This document shows positions 35,888 to 45,061 of a DNA stretch of 64,000 nt, piece after piece. Origin of the DNA: JBALVT01 sp045110675 (GTDB lineage Bacteria > Pseudomonadota > Gammaproteobacteria > Pseudomonadales > Halieaceae). Under the pieces are notes generated by a model. That model was given only the letters and a program-made list of their open reading frames with translations, was not told where the DNA came from and did not search any database. The number at the start of each line of letters is the position of its first letter. Position 1 is the first letter of the stretch. Both the position numbers and the translations under genes were made by a program. The stretch covers positions 186,001 through 250,000 of the forward strand of contig JBGCGJ010000009.1 in the NCBI GenBank assembly GCA_045110675.1. The letters are read 5' to 3'.

Positions 35888-37132
35888 ATGCTGGAGTCAC
35901 CACCTAGAGAATCGGAAGCAGTATCCTGGACTTACGTAGCGGCCGGAGTATTAGTCATTTACTGCACGATACCTCTCGCCCGCGCTTTCCGAGAAGCCGT
36001 CAGCGAACAGCTTGGCCGTGAGATGTTTCTCTATGTCACTCTTGCCATCGTATCGAGTGTTGCTATCGCGGCCGTTGTAAGCCTCAGCCAGCGCAAATTG
36101 CCTTTCAACGCCTACCTATGTTTGTTAGCAATTTTTGTGGCATTTATGGCGTTCGTCTACGATCTAAGGGATATTCCGGAAGAAGCTGTCCATGTTGTGG
36201 AGTACGGAGGTCTTGGTCTTTTGGTGTACCGCGCGCTCGCGCACCGGGTGCGTGACTACACTATTTACATTTTGGGCAGTCTGGTCGTGGGTATGATTGG
36301 TGTCCTCGACGAGTATATCCAGTGGGTCGTGCCATCGCGTTACTATGAACTGAGGGATATCGGTATCAATTTTTGCGCGGGCGCACTGTCGCAGGTTGCA
36401 ATATTCGCCGGTCTGAGGCCAGGCCTCATTACAGGTTTGGCGGGGCCGGGCAGTTGGAGTCGGGTTTGCTACGTCAGTGCAGCGCTACTTTTGCTGATGA
36501 GCATAAGTTTTTTGAATTCGCCGGCCAGTATCACTTGGTACGCAACCAGAATCCCGTCGTTAGAATTTCTGATGAGCAACCACAGCACGATGGCCGAGTA
36601 TGGGTATCGTTACGAAGACCGGGACACAGGTGTATTCAGATCTCGGCTGGACCCAGAACAATTGCAACGACTAAACAGTGAGCGCGGCGAAGCCGCGTGG
36701 AAGATTATGGAGCGTTATCAGCGGGGTGAAGTTAGCGAGCCGTTTTTGTCGGTTTACTCGGTAATGCGCGATCCCTATATCCACGAGATCGGGGTGCATG
36801 TATATCGGCGTAATTATCACCTCGACCGCGCCCGAGAAAATAGCGACAAACAGACCGAGCACTATACCATCGCGTACCGCGAGAACCAGATTCTGCGAAA
36901 GTACTTCACCAAAGCTAGTCAGTATCCAACAGTCCGCTGGAGTTCGGAAACCGTGGCGGAGGTGAGTAGCGCTGCAGATAAATTCCAACCGTACGAAAGC
37001 GCAGTCAGCGCAAGTGTTATTACCCGAGTGAGTCAGGTGCAGGTGATGTTGCTTTTCGCAGGCAGTTTTATCCTGCTTGTACTGCTAGGCGCAAAACTGG
37101 CCAGAATACCGCAGAAGAAAACTGCTCAGTGA
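35888..37132 (+). CDS. VanZ-like membrane protein with large C-terminal domain
   Basis: VanZ-like proteins are small membrane proteins linked with teicoplanin resistance and other cell-envelope roles. The N-terminal half has about six membrane helices with the VanZ features HVVEYGGLGLLVYRALA and GVLDEYIQWVVPSRYYELRDIG (seen in two parts). A further helix (about 200-220) leads to about 150 soluble residues (about 225-375), then a last helix. That extension is much larger than ordinary VanZ and unrecognised. The ATG at 35888 has GGAG nine bases upstream; starts at 35870 or 35873 add a few residues. It overlaps the AmpG-like gene by 4 bases. Confidence 0.8.
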   Translation: MLESPPRESEAVSWTYVAAGVLVIYCTIPLARAFREAVSEQLGREMFLYVTLAIVSSVAIAAVVSLSQRKLPFNAYLCLLAIFVAFMAFVYDLRDIPEEAVHVVEYGGLGLLVYRALAHRVRDYTIYILGSLVVGMIGVLDEYIQWVVPSRYYELRDIGINFCAGALSQVAIFAGLRPGLITGLAGPGSWSRVCYVSAALLLLMSISFLNSPASITWYATRIPSLEFLMSNHSTMAEYGYRYEDRDTGVFRSRLDPEQLQRLNSERGEAAWKIMERYQRGEVSEPFLSVYSVMRDPYIHEIGVHVYRRNYHLDRARENSDKQTEHYTIAYRENQILRKYFTKASQYPTVRWSSETVAEVSSAADKFQPYESAVSASVITRVSQVQVMLLFAGSFILLVLLGAKLARIPQKKTAQ

Positions 37133-38484
37133 GCATGCCGACAGAAAATATACCGGGTGTTCCCAGTTCAGGAGCCAGCCTGGCGCTTTACTTTCAACCA
37201 AGGTTTTTGATCATCTTCGTAATGGGCTTCGCCAGCGGATTGCCGCTGGCATTGTCGAGCGCGACCTTGTTTTTCTGGTTGGCTGAAGCTGGCGTTGCGC
37301 TGGCGGCTATCGGGCTATTTGCACTGGTGGGCACGCCCTACAATTTCAAATTTTTTTGGGCTCCATTTATCGATCGCGTCCCGGTGCCAGGACTGACCCG
37401 AATTCTTGGTCGCCGTCGTTCCTGGATGCTGCTGATTCAGATTGGTCTGATGATTTCAATTGCAGTGCTGGGTTTCAGTCGACCAGGCGAGGCAGCGCCG
37501 TTACTGACTGCTGCCTGTGCACTTGTGGTGGCTTTCTTTTCGGCCAGTCAGGATATCGTCATCGATGCATATCGCATTGAAATTCTCGATAGCGAAGAGC
37601 AGGGCGCGGGCGCGGCGATGACGCAAGCCGGGTATCGACTGGGCGCAATCGCGGCAGGCGCGGGGGCTCTGTACCTCGCAGAACGGATCGACTGGTCTTT
37701 GGTATACCAAGTGATGGCCGCTCTAGTAGTAGTGGGCATGGCGGGAGCGATGTTGGCACCGGACCCCGAGCGGCGCAATCCGGCGCTGGTCGAAACTCAT
37801 CACGCCCGGGGGTTTCAAGCCATGGTCATCGATCCCTTCGGCGAGTTTTTCCAGCGCAGCGGACCTACCACAGCGATAATCATCCTGGCCTTTATCCTTC
37901 TGTACAAACTCGGCGACGCTTATGCCGGCGTGATGGCCTACCCTTTCTATTATGAAATGGGTTTTACCAAGTCGGAAGTGGCAACCGTAAGCAAGATTTT
38001 CGGCGTCATTGCCACGGTGATCGGGGTGTTTGTAGGCGGCTTAATCGTAAAGCGCTACGGCATCATGGAAAGCTTGCTTGGCTGTGGGGTTCTACAAATG
38101 CTATCGAACCTGATGTATGCCGCTCAGTCTCTCGCCGGGCATGACGTGCAGTTTCTTTACTTCACCATAGGCATCGAAAACCTGTCGGGTGGCATGGGAT
38201 CTTCGGCGTTTGTCGCTTACTTGTCAGTGCTGTGCAACACCCGGTATACCGGGACACAGTTCGCGTTGTTCACGTCGTTCATGGCCTTTGGACGCACGCT
38301 TTTGTCGGCCTCGAGCGGCTGGATGGTCGAGTTGACAGGGTGGTTCCAGTTTTTCGTTGTATCGACCGTCGTGGCGCTACCCGGTTTGCTATTGCTAGTT
38401 TGGATGATGCGCAACTTACCATTATCAATGCAATCAAATGCACCGGGCCACGGTGCCAAATCCCCTGAGAAACCCCAGCAATAG
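37129..38484 (+). CDS. ampG: AmpG-like muropeptide permease (MFS, PAT family)
   Basis: AmpG imports GlcNAc-anhydroMurNAc peptides from the periplasm. The 451-residue protein has about 12 helices and AmpG-type motifs: FASGLPLALSSATLFFWL, GTPYNFKFFWAPFIDR (helices 1-2, one of the clearest signatures), and SQDIVIDAYRIE. The GTG at 37129 overlaps the VanZ-like stop (GTGA), so the genes are translationally coupled. Its TAG directly abuts the next ATG. NagZ, which acts on this transporter's cargo, lies on the divergent strand. Confidence 0.9.
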   Translation: MSMPTENIPGVPSSGASLALYFQPRFLIIFVMGFASGLPLALSSATLFFWLAEAGVALAAIGLFALVGTPYNFKFFWAPFIDRVPVPGLTRILGRRRSWMLLIQIGLMISIAVLGFSRPGEAAPLLTAACALVVAFFSASQDIVIDAYRIEILDSEEQGAGAAMTQAGYRLGAIAAGAGALYLAERIDWSLVYQVMAALVVVGMAGAMLAPDPERRNPALVETHHARGFQAMVIDPFGEFFQRSGPTTAIIILAFILLYKLGDAYAGVMAYPFYYEMGFTKSEVATVSKIFGVIATVIGVFVGGLIVKRYGIMESLLGCGVLQMLSNLMYAAQSLAGHDVQFLYFTIGIENLSGGMGSSAFVAYLSVLCNTRYTGTQFALFTSFMAFGRTLLSASSGWMVELTGWFQFFVVSTVVALPGLLLLVWMMRNLPLSMQSNAPGHGAKSPEKPQQ

Positions 38485-39528
38485 ATGCCTGAGTTCTCCT
38501 TTTCAAGCGAGCTGCTCCAGGACCTCGCTAGAGCAACTCCAGGAATGAAAATTCTGGCTATTAAGGGCGGAGACGAGGTTCTGTTCAGCGAATTTGGAGA
38601 AACCTATTTAGTCTACGACCTAGCCTCTTTGACAAAAATAATTTTCACTGTAACCGCGGTGATGCTGGCCGAGGACAAAGGACTTTTAGATTCTGAAGAC
38701 TTCGTGCACAAACACTTAGAGTGGTTCCCAGCAAAAACGATTCGCATTAGCCATTTACTTGCGCACCACTCAGGCCTCGCGCAGTGGCTTCCCGTCTATG
38801 AACAGTTGCGGGAAAGAAATCTCGTGGGCAGAAATCACTACCCTCAGAATTGGGAGGTCGTCAAGGAAATGATAATCAGCAGCCCAATTACCAAATATCC
38901 AGCAGAGTCAGTTTATTCAGACCTTGATTTTTGGATGTTAGGATTTATTTTAGAACACGTTTTTGGACAAAGTCTTCACTCCGTTTGGCAGAGTCTAAAT
39001 CTTCAGATGGGTCTTAAGGAAACAGATTTTAACGTCGGAAACGATCCTCTTTTTTCCTCTGACGAATACGCGCCGACAGAAAACTGCCCCTGGCGTAGTA
39101 AGGTATTGTGTGGCGAGGTTCATGATGAAAACACCTGGGCGCTCGGCGGAGTGTGTTCTCACGCTGGACTTTTTGGATCCATCGAAAATGTGGGTAAATG
39201 GGCTACAGGGCTTCGAGATGCTTTTTACGGCGGAAGTTGGGTCATCCATCCCGAAACGGTAAAAAAATACGCCAAACAAACAGGTCCTGGATTTTGGACT
39301 CTTGGCTTTATGCAACCGAGTGTAACTGACTCGGCTGCTGGGTCAAAAATAAGTCGTAATGCTATCGGCCATTGGGGTTATACCGGGACGGGTCTTTGGT
39401 TCGATCCAGACAATGACTTGGTCATCGCAAGCGTTTCAAATCGGGTGCATCCGACACGCGAAAATGTTCTTTTTCCAAAGTTGCGCCCTCGCATTCACGA
39501 TGAAATTTATAGTTTCTTAGGCTACTAA
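38485..39528 (+). CDS. Cytoplasmic serine hydrolase of the beta-lactamase/AmiE fold
   Basis: The 347-residue protein has the serine beta-lactamase (class C/S12) signature SLTK (Ser48, Lys51), a YSDLDFW Tyr-motif and a late GHWGYTGTG element. There is no signal peptide, unlike secreted lactamases. Bacillus AmiE (YbbE), a muramyl-peptide amidase of this fold, is encoded beside NagZ, so an amidase on imported muropeptides is my leading hypothesis. It follows AmpG with no gap. Codon use looks more A+T-rich than AmpG, suggesting separate acquisition. An esterase or D-peptidase is also possible. Confidence 0.8.
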   Translation: MPEFSFSSELLQDLARATPGMKILAIKGGDEVLFSEFGETYLVYDLASLTKIIFTVTAVMLAEDKGLLDSEDFVHKHLEWFPAKTIRISHLLAHHSGLAQWLPVYEQLRERNLVGRNHYPQNWEVVKEMIISSPITKYPAESVYSDLDFWMLGFILEHVFGQSLHSVWQSLNLQMGLKETDFNVGNDPLFSSDEYAPTENCPWRSKVLCGEVHDENTWALGGVCSHAGLFGSIENVGKWATGLRDAFYGGSWVIHPETVKKYAKQTGPGFWTLGFMQPSVTDSAAGSKISRNAIGHWGYTGTGLWFDPDNDLVIASVSNRVHPTRENVLFPKLRPRIHDEIYSFLGY

Positions 39529-39870
39529 CCTGAGGGCGGCGAATTATTAACTTGTCAGCAATATCAACAATTTGATGCTTGCCGCAACAGGGCTGCTTTT
39601 CTAAGCTCAGCCGGTATGAAAGACGTCAGCTTCCTGATATTTCACCTTCTTTCAGCGATTGCCAGACCCACTCAATCCACTCACCATCGCGCCCCGCTCG
39701 GCTTTTTGTCCCTATTCATTTCGCCCCGCGGGATGGTCAGATCAGCGATCATCATCAAGTCGGCCGTTTTTGACTTCAGCCCAGTAATCGGCATTATTTC
39801 TTACCCATAAAAAAAGACCGCGAATAGTTCCTTCGCGGCCTTTTCCTTTTAGTTTAGAGCCAGGTTTTAT
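39529..39870. other. Non-coding gap with terminator
   Basis: Apart from the terminator at 39809-39850, I see no gene here. Two plus-strand frames of about 64 codons (39579-39773 and 39616-39810) overlap each other out of frame, show no domain, and lack a ribosome-binding site. Confidence 0.5.
39809..39850 (-). terminator. Bidirectional-looking terminator after katG
   Basis: A 9-base-pair stem (GACCGCGAA / TTCGCGGCC, one G-T pair) with a 7-base loop is flanked by seven A on the left and TTTTCCTTTT on the right. Read leftward it is a strong terminator, 20 bases beyond the katG stop. Read rightward it could stop transcription from the AmpG-like operon. Confidence 0.9.
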
Positions 39871-42126
39871 CTAGTTCAGGTCGAAACGATCCAGCATCAT
39901 GACCTTGTTCCAGGCGGCGATAAAGTCGTTTACGAAGCGTTCTTTCGAATTATCATAAGCATAGACTTCAGCTACCGCTCTCAACTCAGAGTTGGATCCA
40001 AAGATAAGATCGACTGGAGTCGCCGTGTATTTCAAAGCACCGCTCTGACGATCAACACCTTCATACAAGCCTGCTTCACCACCTTTACGCCATCTGGTCG
40101 ACATATCAAGCAGATTCACGAAGAAGTCGTTACTCAATGTTCCAGGCTTGTCTGTGAATACACCGTGGTTTGAGCCGTCTGCATTCGCTCCCAGTGCGCG
40201 CATGCCACCGAGCAATACGGTCATTTCAGGCACGCTAAGGTCTAGCTGGTCTGCTTTTTGAACCAACATTTCGGTTGGTGAACGATAAGCGGCTTTGGCA
40301 TCGAAATAGTTACGGAATGCGTCGGCTTTCGGCTTCAACAGCCCAAAGGAAGTCACATCAGTTTGGGCCTGAGTCGCGTCGCCACGGCCTGCAGTGAAAG
40401 GTACCGAAACATTGAATCCGGCGTCTTTTGCCGCTTTTTCTATCGCAGCGTTACCACCCAGTACAATCAGATCAGCCAGAGAAACTTTCTTGCCTTCTTG
40501 AATGGATTTCAGTTCAGCAATAACTTTAGCTATTTCTTGTGGGTTGTTTGCCGCCCAATCTTTTTGCGGAGCCAGGGCTATTCGAGCACCATTGGCACCA
40601 CCGCGCATGTCACTGGCACGGAAGCTGGAGGCAGATGCCCACGCTGTGCGGACCAGTTCCTGAACAGTCAAACCAGAGGACAGAATCTCTTTCTTCAGAC
40701 GTTTAACTTCACGATTACTGAGCGAGCTGTATCCAGGTGCGTCGACCGGATCTTGCCATATCAATACTTCGGAAGGTACATGACTGCCAAGGTAGTTCGC
40801 ACGAGGCCCCATATCCCGGTGAGTCAGCTTATACCAGGCTTTCGCAAAGGCCAGGCGGTATTCTTCGGGGTCTGCCAGAAAGCGTTCAGCGATTTTTTTG
40901 TACTCGGGATCATACTTCAGAGCCAAATCAGCAGTGGTCATTACCACCGGGTTACGCTTGCCTTTAATATGAGCATCCGGTGCAGACTTCTGAAGCTCTT
41001 CGTCAACAGGAATCCATTGGATAGCACCAGCAGGACTGCGCGTTTGCTGCCACTCGTTGTTCAAAAGGTTCGACAGGTACAGGCTCGTCCATTTGGTGGG
41101 CAACTGTGTCCAGGCACCTTCCAGGCCACTGGTCACTGTGTCTTCAGAATGACCTTTGCCACATTTGTTTTTCCAACCTAATCCTTGCTCTTCGATTCCC
41201 GCGGCACCAGGTTCACCACCTACACAATCGCCGGGCTTATGCGCTCCGTGCATTTTACCAAAGGTGTGACCGCCGGCGACCAGAGCGACAGTTTCTTCGT
41301 CATTCATCGCCATGCGACCAAACGCAACTCGAATATTCTTGGCAGAGCCAACAGGGTCAGGCTTACCCTTAGGACCTTCAGGGTTCACATAAATCAAACC
41401 CATGTGGGTTGCACCTAACGGGCGCTGTAATTTACCGTCGGGATCTTCACGATCACTGGCAAGCATTTCAACTTCAGGACCCCAGAAAACCAGATCTGGC
41501 TCCCAATCATCGGCCCTACCGCCGGCAAAACCATAGGTTTGGAAACCCATATTTTCCAGTGCCACGTTGCCAGCCAGAATCATCAGGTCACCCCAGGACA
41601 GGTTCTCACCGTATTTTTGCTTAACGGGCCACAACAGGCGACGAGCTTTGTCCAGATTACCGTTATCGGGCCAGCTGTTTAGAGGGTCGAACCGCATCTG
41701 CCCACCAGCACCACCGCCTAAACCATCGAGCGTTCGGTAAGTTCCGGAACTGTGCCATGACATACGGATAAAGAACGGACCGTAGTTACCGAAGTCCGCT
41801 GGCCACCAATCCTGCGATGCAGTTAGCAGTGTATCAATGTCCTTCTTAGCAGCATCAAGATCCAAGTCACCAAAAGCTTCTTTATAGTCAAAATCAGCTC
41901 CAAGTGGGTTTGAGCGAGAATCGTGATCTCTCAATGAGGACAGATCGAGCTGATCAGGCCACCAAAACTGATTCGGTTTCGCCTGGCCCTCTCGTATTAA
42001 ACCGATGCCCATTGCACCCTTGGGCTTGCTACTAGCTGCGTGATCGTCGGAAACAACGGCCGGAGATATAGCTAAAGAACACACGCCGGTAAGTGCAGTT
42101 GTGGTCAATAATTTAGATAATTTCAT
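39871..42126 (-). CDS. katG: Catalase-peroxidase with Sec signal peptide
   Basis: KatG removes hydrogen peroxide with heme b. Two catalase-type repeats are visible. The active N-terminal half has the distal RMSWHSSGTYR (Arg-Trp-His) and proximal-His motif VALVAGGHTFGKMHGA; the C-terminal half is the inactive repeat (VLGGNAAIEKAAKDAG). The start is ATG 42126, giving 751 residues: GGAG lies 7 bases upstream, and a longer frame from 42189 is rejected. This start exposes an N-terminal signal peptide ending near AVVSDDHA, so the enzyme is likely periplasmic, unlike ordinary cytosolic KatG. Confidence 0.95.
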   Translation of the reverse strand: MKLSKLLTTTALTGVCSLAISPAVVSDDHAASSKPKGAMGIGLIREGQAKPNQFWWPDQLDLSSLRDHDSRSNPLGADFDYKEAFGDLDLDAAKKDIDTLLTASQDWWPADFGNYGPFFIRMSWHSSGTYRTLDGLGGGAGGQMRFDPLNSWPDNGNLDKARRLLWPVKQKYGENLSWGDLMILAGNVALENMGFQTYGFAGGRADDWEPDLVFWGPEVEMLASDREDPDGKLQRPLGATHMGLIYVNPEGPKGKPDPVGSAKNIRVAFGRMAMNDEETVALVAGGHTFGKMHGAHKPGDCVGGEPGAAGIEEQGLGWKNKCGKGHSEDTVTSGLEGAWTQLPTKWTSLYLSNLLNNEWQQTRSPAGAIQWIPVDEELQKSAPDAHIKGKRNPVVMTTADLALKYDPEYKKIAERFLADPEEYRLAFAKAWYKLTHRDMGPRANYLGSHVPSEVLIWQDPVDAPGYSSLSNREVKRLKKEILSSGLTVQELVRTAWASASSFRASDMRGGANGARIALAPQKDWAANNPQEIAKVIAELKSIQEGKKVSLADLIVLGGNAAIEKAAKDAGFNVSVPFTAGRGDATQAQTDVTSFGLLKPKADAFRNYFDAKAAYRSPTEMLVQKADQLDLSVPEMTVLLGGMRALGANADGSNHGVFTDKPGTLSNDFFVNLLDMSTRWRKGGEAGLYEGVDRQSGALKYTATPVDLIFGSNSELRAVAEVYAYDNSKERFVNDFIAAWNKVMMLDRFDLN

Positions 42127-42521
42127 GACTTCTCCAATTTTAAATGAGGTGTTAATCCCTTTCGGGACCCAATTCGTCTCGCGGCACATTCTATGCTGCG
42201 GGTCAAAGACAGGGGTGAGTTAAGTACACGCATAGTATCCAGGCAAACGTAGACCTATTAAATTAGATTAATTGGATTTTGTTATTCTATTTTTTTGAAC
42301 CACTATCACGATACAGTTCATACTGTTCACGCAATAGCGGCTTTAGGAGTGGCCTTTCACCCAGGTTAGTACCATTCCTTGGATGAGAATGGACTTACCC
42401 CAGCTCAGTTAAGAACTCCGAGCTATATACTCAAACAGGAGGTCGATTCTCTACGGTTCCGGAGGAGTCCAGGGCAAGTTAAAGTCGCGCAACATTGTTA
42501 AACATCTAGCAGCTACAATGA
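42127..42521. promoter_or_regulatory. katG upstream region
   Basis: No gene is seen in these 395 bases between katG and the TonB receptor, both leftward. The A+T-rich stretch 42255-42300 is the likely katG promoter region. I looked for an OxyR-type ATAG-n7-CTAT pattern and could not confirm one. Confidence 0.4.
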
Positions 42522-44906
42522 CTAAAAACGATAGGTCAAATCCAACGCCACGGTGCGCGGTTCCTGCCGATTCTTGAACCAAGACCCGGTAAAGAAACCA
42601 ACGCCAGCACCGTTTCCAGAGGTAATCTCGTCGTTCAGATTCTTACCAATCAGAGCCACGGCCCAGTCCCCCTCTTTGCTGGCGAGACCCAGTCGTGCAT
42701 TAATTTTGTAGTAGGAATCCTGATAGTTCTGATCAGTTCGTTCATTCAATTCATCTTCATACAACACGTCCACGCTGGCCCTGAACAACATAGACTCACT
42801 AACGGGCAGAACCAGATTGGTGATAAACGACCCGGAAAGCTCCGGCGCTCGACCCGCTACCTGCCCCGCGAGATTGGTTGTGCCTGTGCCACCGCCGGTA
42901 TAGCCCTCGCACCCCGCGCCTACTACTGCGGCAATATCTTCAGCACTACCGCTGCCGTCGCCCTGCAAGGTTTGTGCTGCAGTACACGGCGCTCCAGGAA
43001 AGTCGTCGTACTCCGAATCGAGGTAGGCCAACGATAATACAAAGTTCAAAAACGGTGCCGCGACCCATCGTGCTTCGGCCTCAACACCTTTACTAGTGGA
43101 CTCCGCGGCATTGCCAACAATGAAACCACTATCAACAAAAGTGCTGACCTGCAGATCCGTCAACTCTGTGTAAAACGCCGCGAGGTTTAACTCCGCCGCG
43201 CCATCGAGCAAGGTCATTTTCGCACCCAACTCAATACTGTTTACCTCTTCATCATCGTATTCAAAATTGTCGGGGACTTCTCCCGGTTCCAGTGGCGCAG
43301 ATACAGAAGTTGCGGCATTGAAGCCGCCTGTCTTGTAGCCGCGTGCAACTCGCAGATAAGCCATGCCGTTCGCACTGTAATCCCACGCAAGATTGGCCGA
43401 GTACGAGAGGTTATCGCTGCTTCGGTCGTCGCCCGTTTCAAACGCAACACGTCCCAGCAAATTTGTCGCCACCACTCGAGTGAATGGGTCCTGCAAATCT
43501 TGAGTGGAATTGAACTGGGTTACGCGCAAGGACAAGTCGGCATCTTTTTCGTCGCGGGAGTATCGTAATCCGGCTGTCAGGGTCCAGTCTTCCGCCATGG
43601 TCCAACTTAACTGACCAAAGATTGCCACAGTCTCCGATTCCTGTGCATAGGGAGGAGAGATTCCGATCTGCACCGGGGGTACTGGCGATCCGGGTACATT
43701 GACTGCCGAGAGTGATACCAAGTTGATATCGGTGATGTTCAGAGAATCGAGCTCCTGGCTTTCGAAATAAACACCCACGATGTAATCAAGCGTCTCACCA
43801 CCAGGGGACGACAGGCGCAACTCCTGGCTGATTTGCTCAAATTCCTCCTCGGGACGCTGCTCAAGAAAAAGCAAATTACTAAAATCGCCATCGAGTACTG
43901 CGGTGGTTTCGTATTCGCTGTAACTGGTCAGGGAAGTTAAGGTGTGATCGCCCAAGCTCCACTCCATCTGCACGGTTGCATTGAGTGACTCAAGGTCAGC
44001 GCCTTCAGGCAAAAAACTATTGGATGTGGTCTTGTCGTCAAAGCGCGCATTTTCAAGGGGGCTCAGCACAGCTCTATGCGGGATCAAGCCGCGAAAATTG
44101 CCATCAATATTGGTGAGCTGACCATTGCTGCCAGTGCGCTCCACCTCGGAGTATTCCACCTTGCCGTAGATCTCAAAGTTCTCGCTGGCGTCAAACGACA
44201 AGCTGGCGCGAAGCCCCGTGCTTTCTACCTCGGGCTCATCGGTGTTTCTGACCAGGTTGTCCATGTAACCACCCGCGTCGCGATACTTTGCTGCCAGGCG
44301 TCCACTCAAACGATCAGTCAGCGGGCCCGACACCATGCCCGCATACTCCTCGGTGCCAAACTCAAACTCGTGTTGAACTCGCAGCTCCGCTTCCAGCTCA
44401 TTTGTAGGCCTGGCGGAATTGATGATCATTGCCCCCGCCACCGTGTTCTTACCAAACAACGCGCCCTGCGGACCTTTCAAAACTTCCACTGAAGTGACGT
44501 CGAGAAAGGGCACGAGGTACTGCTGAGATCGCCCGGTATACACACCGTCGATAAACATCCCCACCGATTGCTCAAAAGCGACGTTATTGCCCGATCCAAT
44601 ACCGCGGATAAAAATGCTTGCAGGGCTGCCGCCGCCAGGGTTTATGAACAGGTTAAAGTTTGGGACATAGGAGGAGAGATCTTCCATACCTTGAATGCCG
44701 GCCTCGACAATTTTCTCGCCGCTGATCACCGACACCGCGACCGGTACATCCTGCAAACTCTCTGCTCTTTTTTGCGCCGTGACCACCACTTCCTCCAGAA
44801 GGAGGGTCTGGGCGTTGGTGTGCGCCGCCCATGAGGTAACAAGGATACCTAGGACGGTTTTGACGGCCAGGGACAAGGGGTTTCTCTCGTGGTTGTTTTT
44901 GTTCAT
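42522..44906 (-). CDS. TonB-dependent outer membrane receptor
   Basis: The 794-residue protein has a signal peptide (VKTVLGILVTSWAAHTNAQ), a TonB-box/plug start (EEVVVTAQKRAESLQDVPVAVSVISG in two parts), plug motifs IFIRGIGSGNN and VEVLKGPQGALFGKNTVAGA, and a long beta-barrel ending RTVALDLTYRF with the C-terminal aromatic needed for assembly. The ATG at 44906 is preceded by GAGGTGATC; a frame from 44987 is longer but lacks the signal. These receptors import iron chelates or, in this VVVTAQKR subgroup, many other organic compounds. The substrate cannot be told; the downstream neighbour is katG and the divergent neighbour is a two-TM protein. Confidence 0.93.
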   Translation of the reverse strand: MNKNNHERNPLSLAVKTVLGILVTSWAAHTNAQTLLLEEVVVTAQKRAESLQDVPVAVSVISGEKIVEAGIQGMEDLSSYVPNFNLFINPGGGSPASIFIRGIGSGNNVAFEQSVGMFIDGVYTGRSQQYLVPFLDVTSVEVLKGPQGALFGKNTVAGAMIINSARPTNELEAELRVQHEFEFGTEEYAGMVSGPLTDRLSGRLAAKYRDAGGYMDNLVRNTDEPEVESTGLRASLSFDASENFEIYGKVEYSEVERTGSNGQLTNIDGNFRGLIPHRAVLSPLENARFDDKTTSNSFLPEGADLESLNATVQMEWSLGDHTLTSLTSYSEYETTAVLDGDFSNLLFLEQRPEEEFEQISQELRLSSPGGETLDYIVGVYFESQELDSLNITDINLVSLSAVNVPGSPVPPVQIGISPPYAQESETVAIFGQLSWTMAEDWTLTAGLRYSRDEKDADLSLRVTQFNSTQDLQDPFTRVVATNLLGRVAFETGDDRSSDNLSYSANLAWDYSANGMAYLRVARGYKTGGFNAATSVSAPLEPGEVPDNFEYDDEEVNSIELGAKMTLLDGAAELNLAAFYTELTDLQVSTFVDSGFIVGNAAESTSKGVEAEARWVAAPFLNFVLSLAYLDSEYDDFPGAPCTAAQTLQGDGSGSAEDIAAVVGAGCEGYTGGGTGTTNLAGQVAGRAPELSGSFITNLVLPVSESMLFRASVDVLYEDELNERTDQNYQDSYYKINARLGLASKEGDWAVALIGKNLNDEITSGNGAGVGFFTGSWFKNRQEPRTVALDLTYRF

Positions 44907-45061
44907 GAATCGATCACCTCTGATGGGCTGGGCGTTATTAGGAGCGCAATCTGCGTTATTTTTGTACTTTGCAGTTATAAATGGCATAGACTATGACATT
45001 TATATTCACCCTTTTCAATACTTGTGGCATCATATATGTCACATTATTTAAGGTTTTGCCC

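Noticed and set aside
39579..39810. Two small plus-strand frames between the hydrolase and katG
   Set aside because: Overlapping each other in different frames, no RBS or domain.
40363..41181. 272-codon plus-strand frame opposite katG
   Set aside because: Antisense to a fully supported katG; composition is low-meaning and no domain is seen.
42255..42300. Possible OxyR-like site upstream of katG
   Set aside because: The A+T-rich stretch has no convincing ATAG-n7-CTAT spacing, so I did not call a site.
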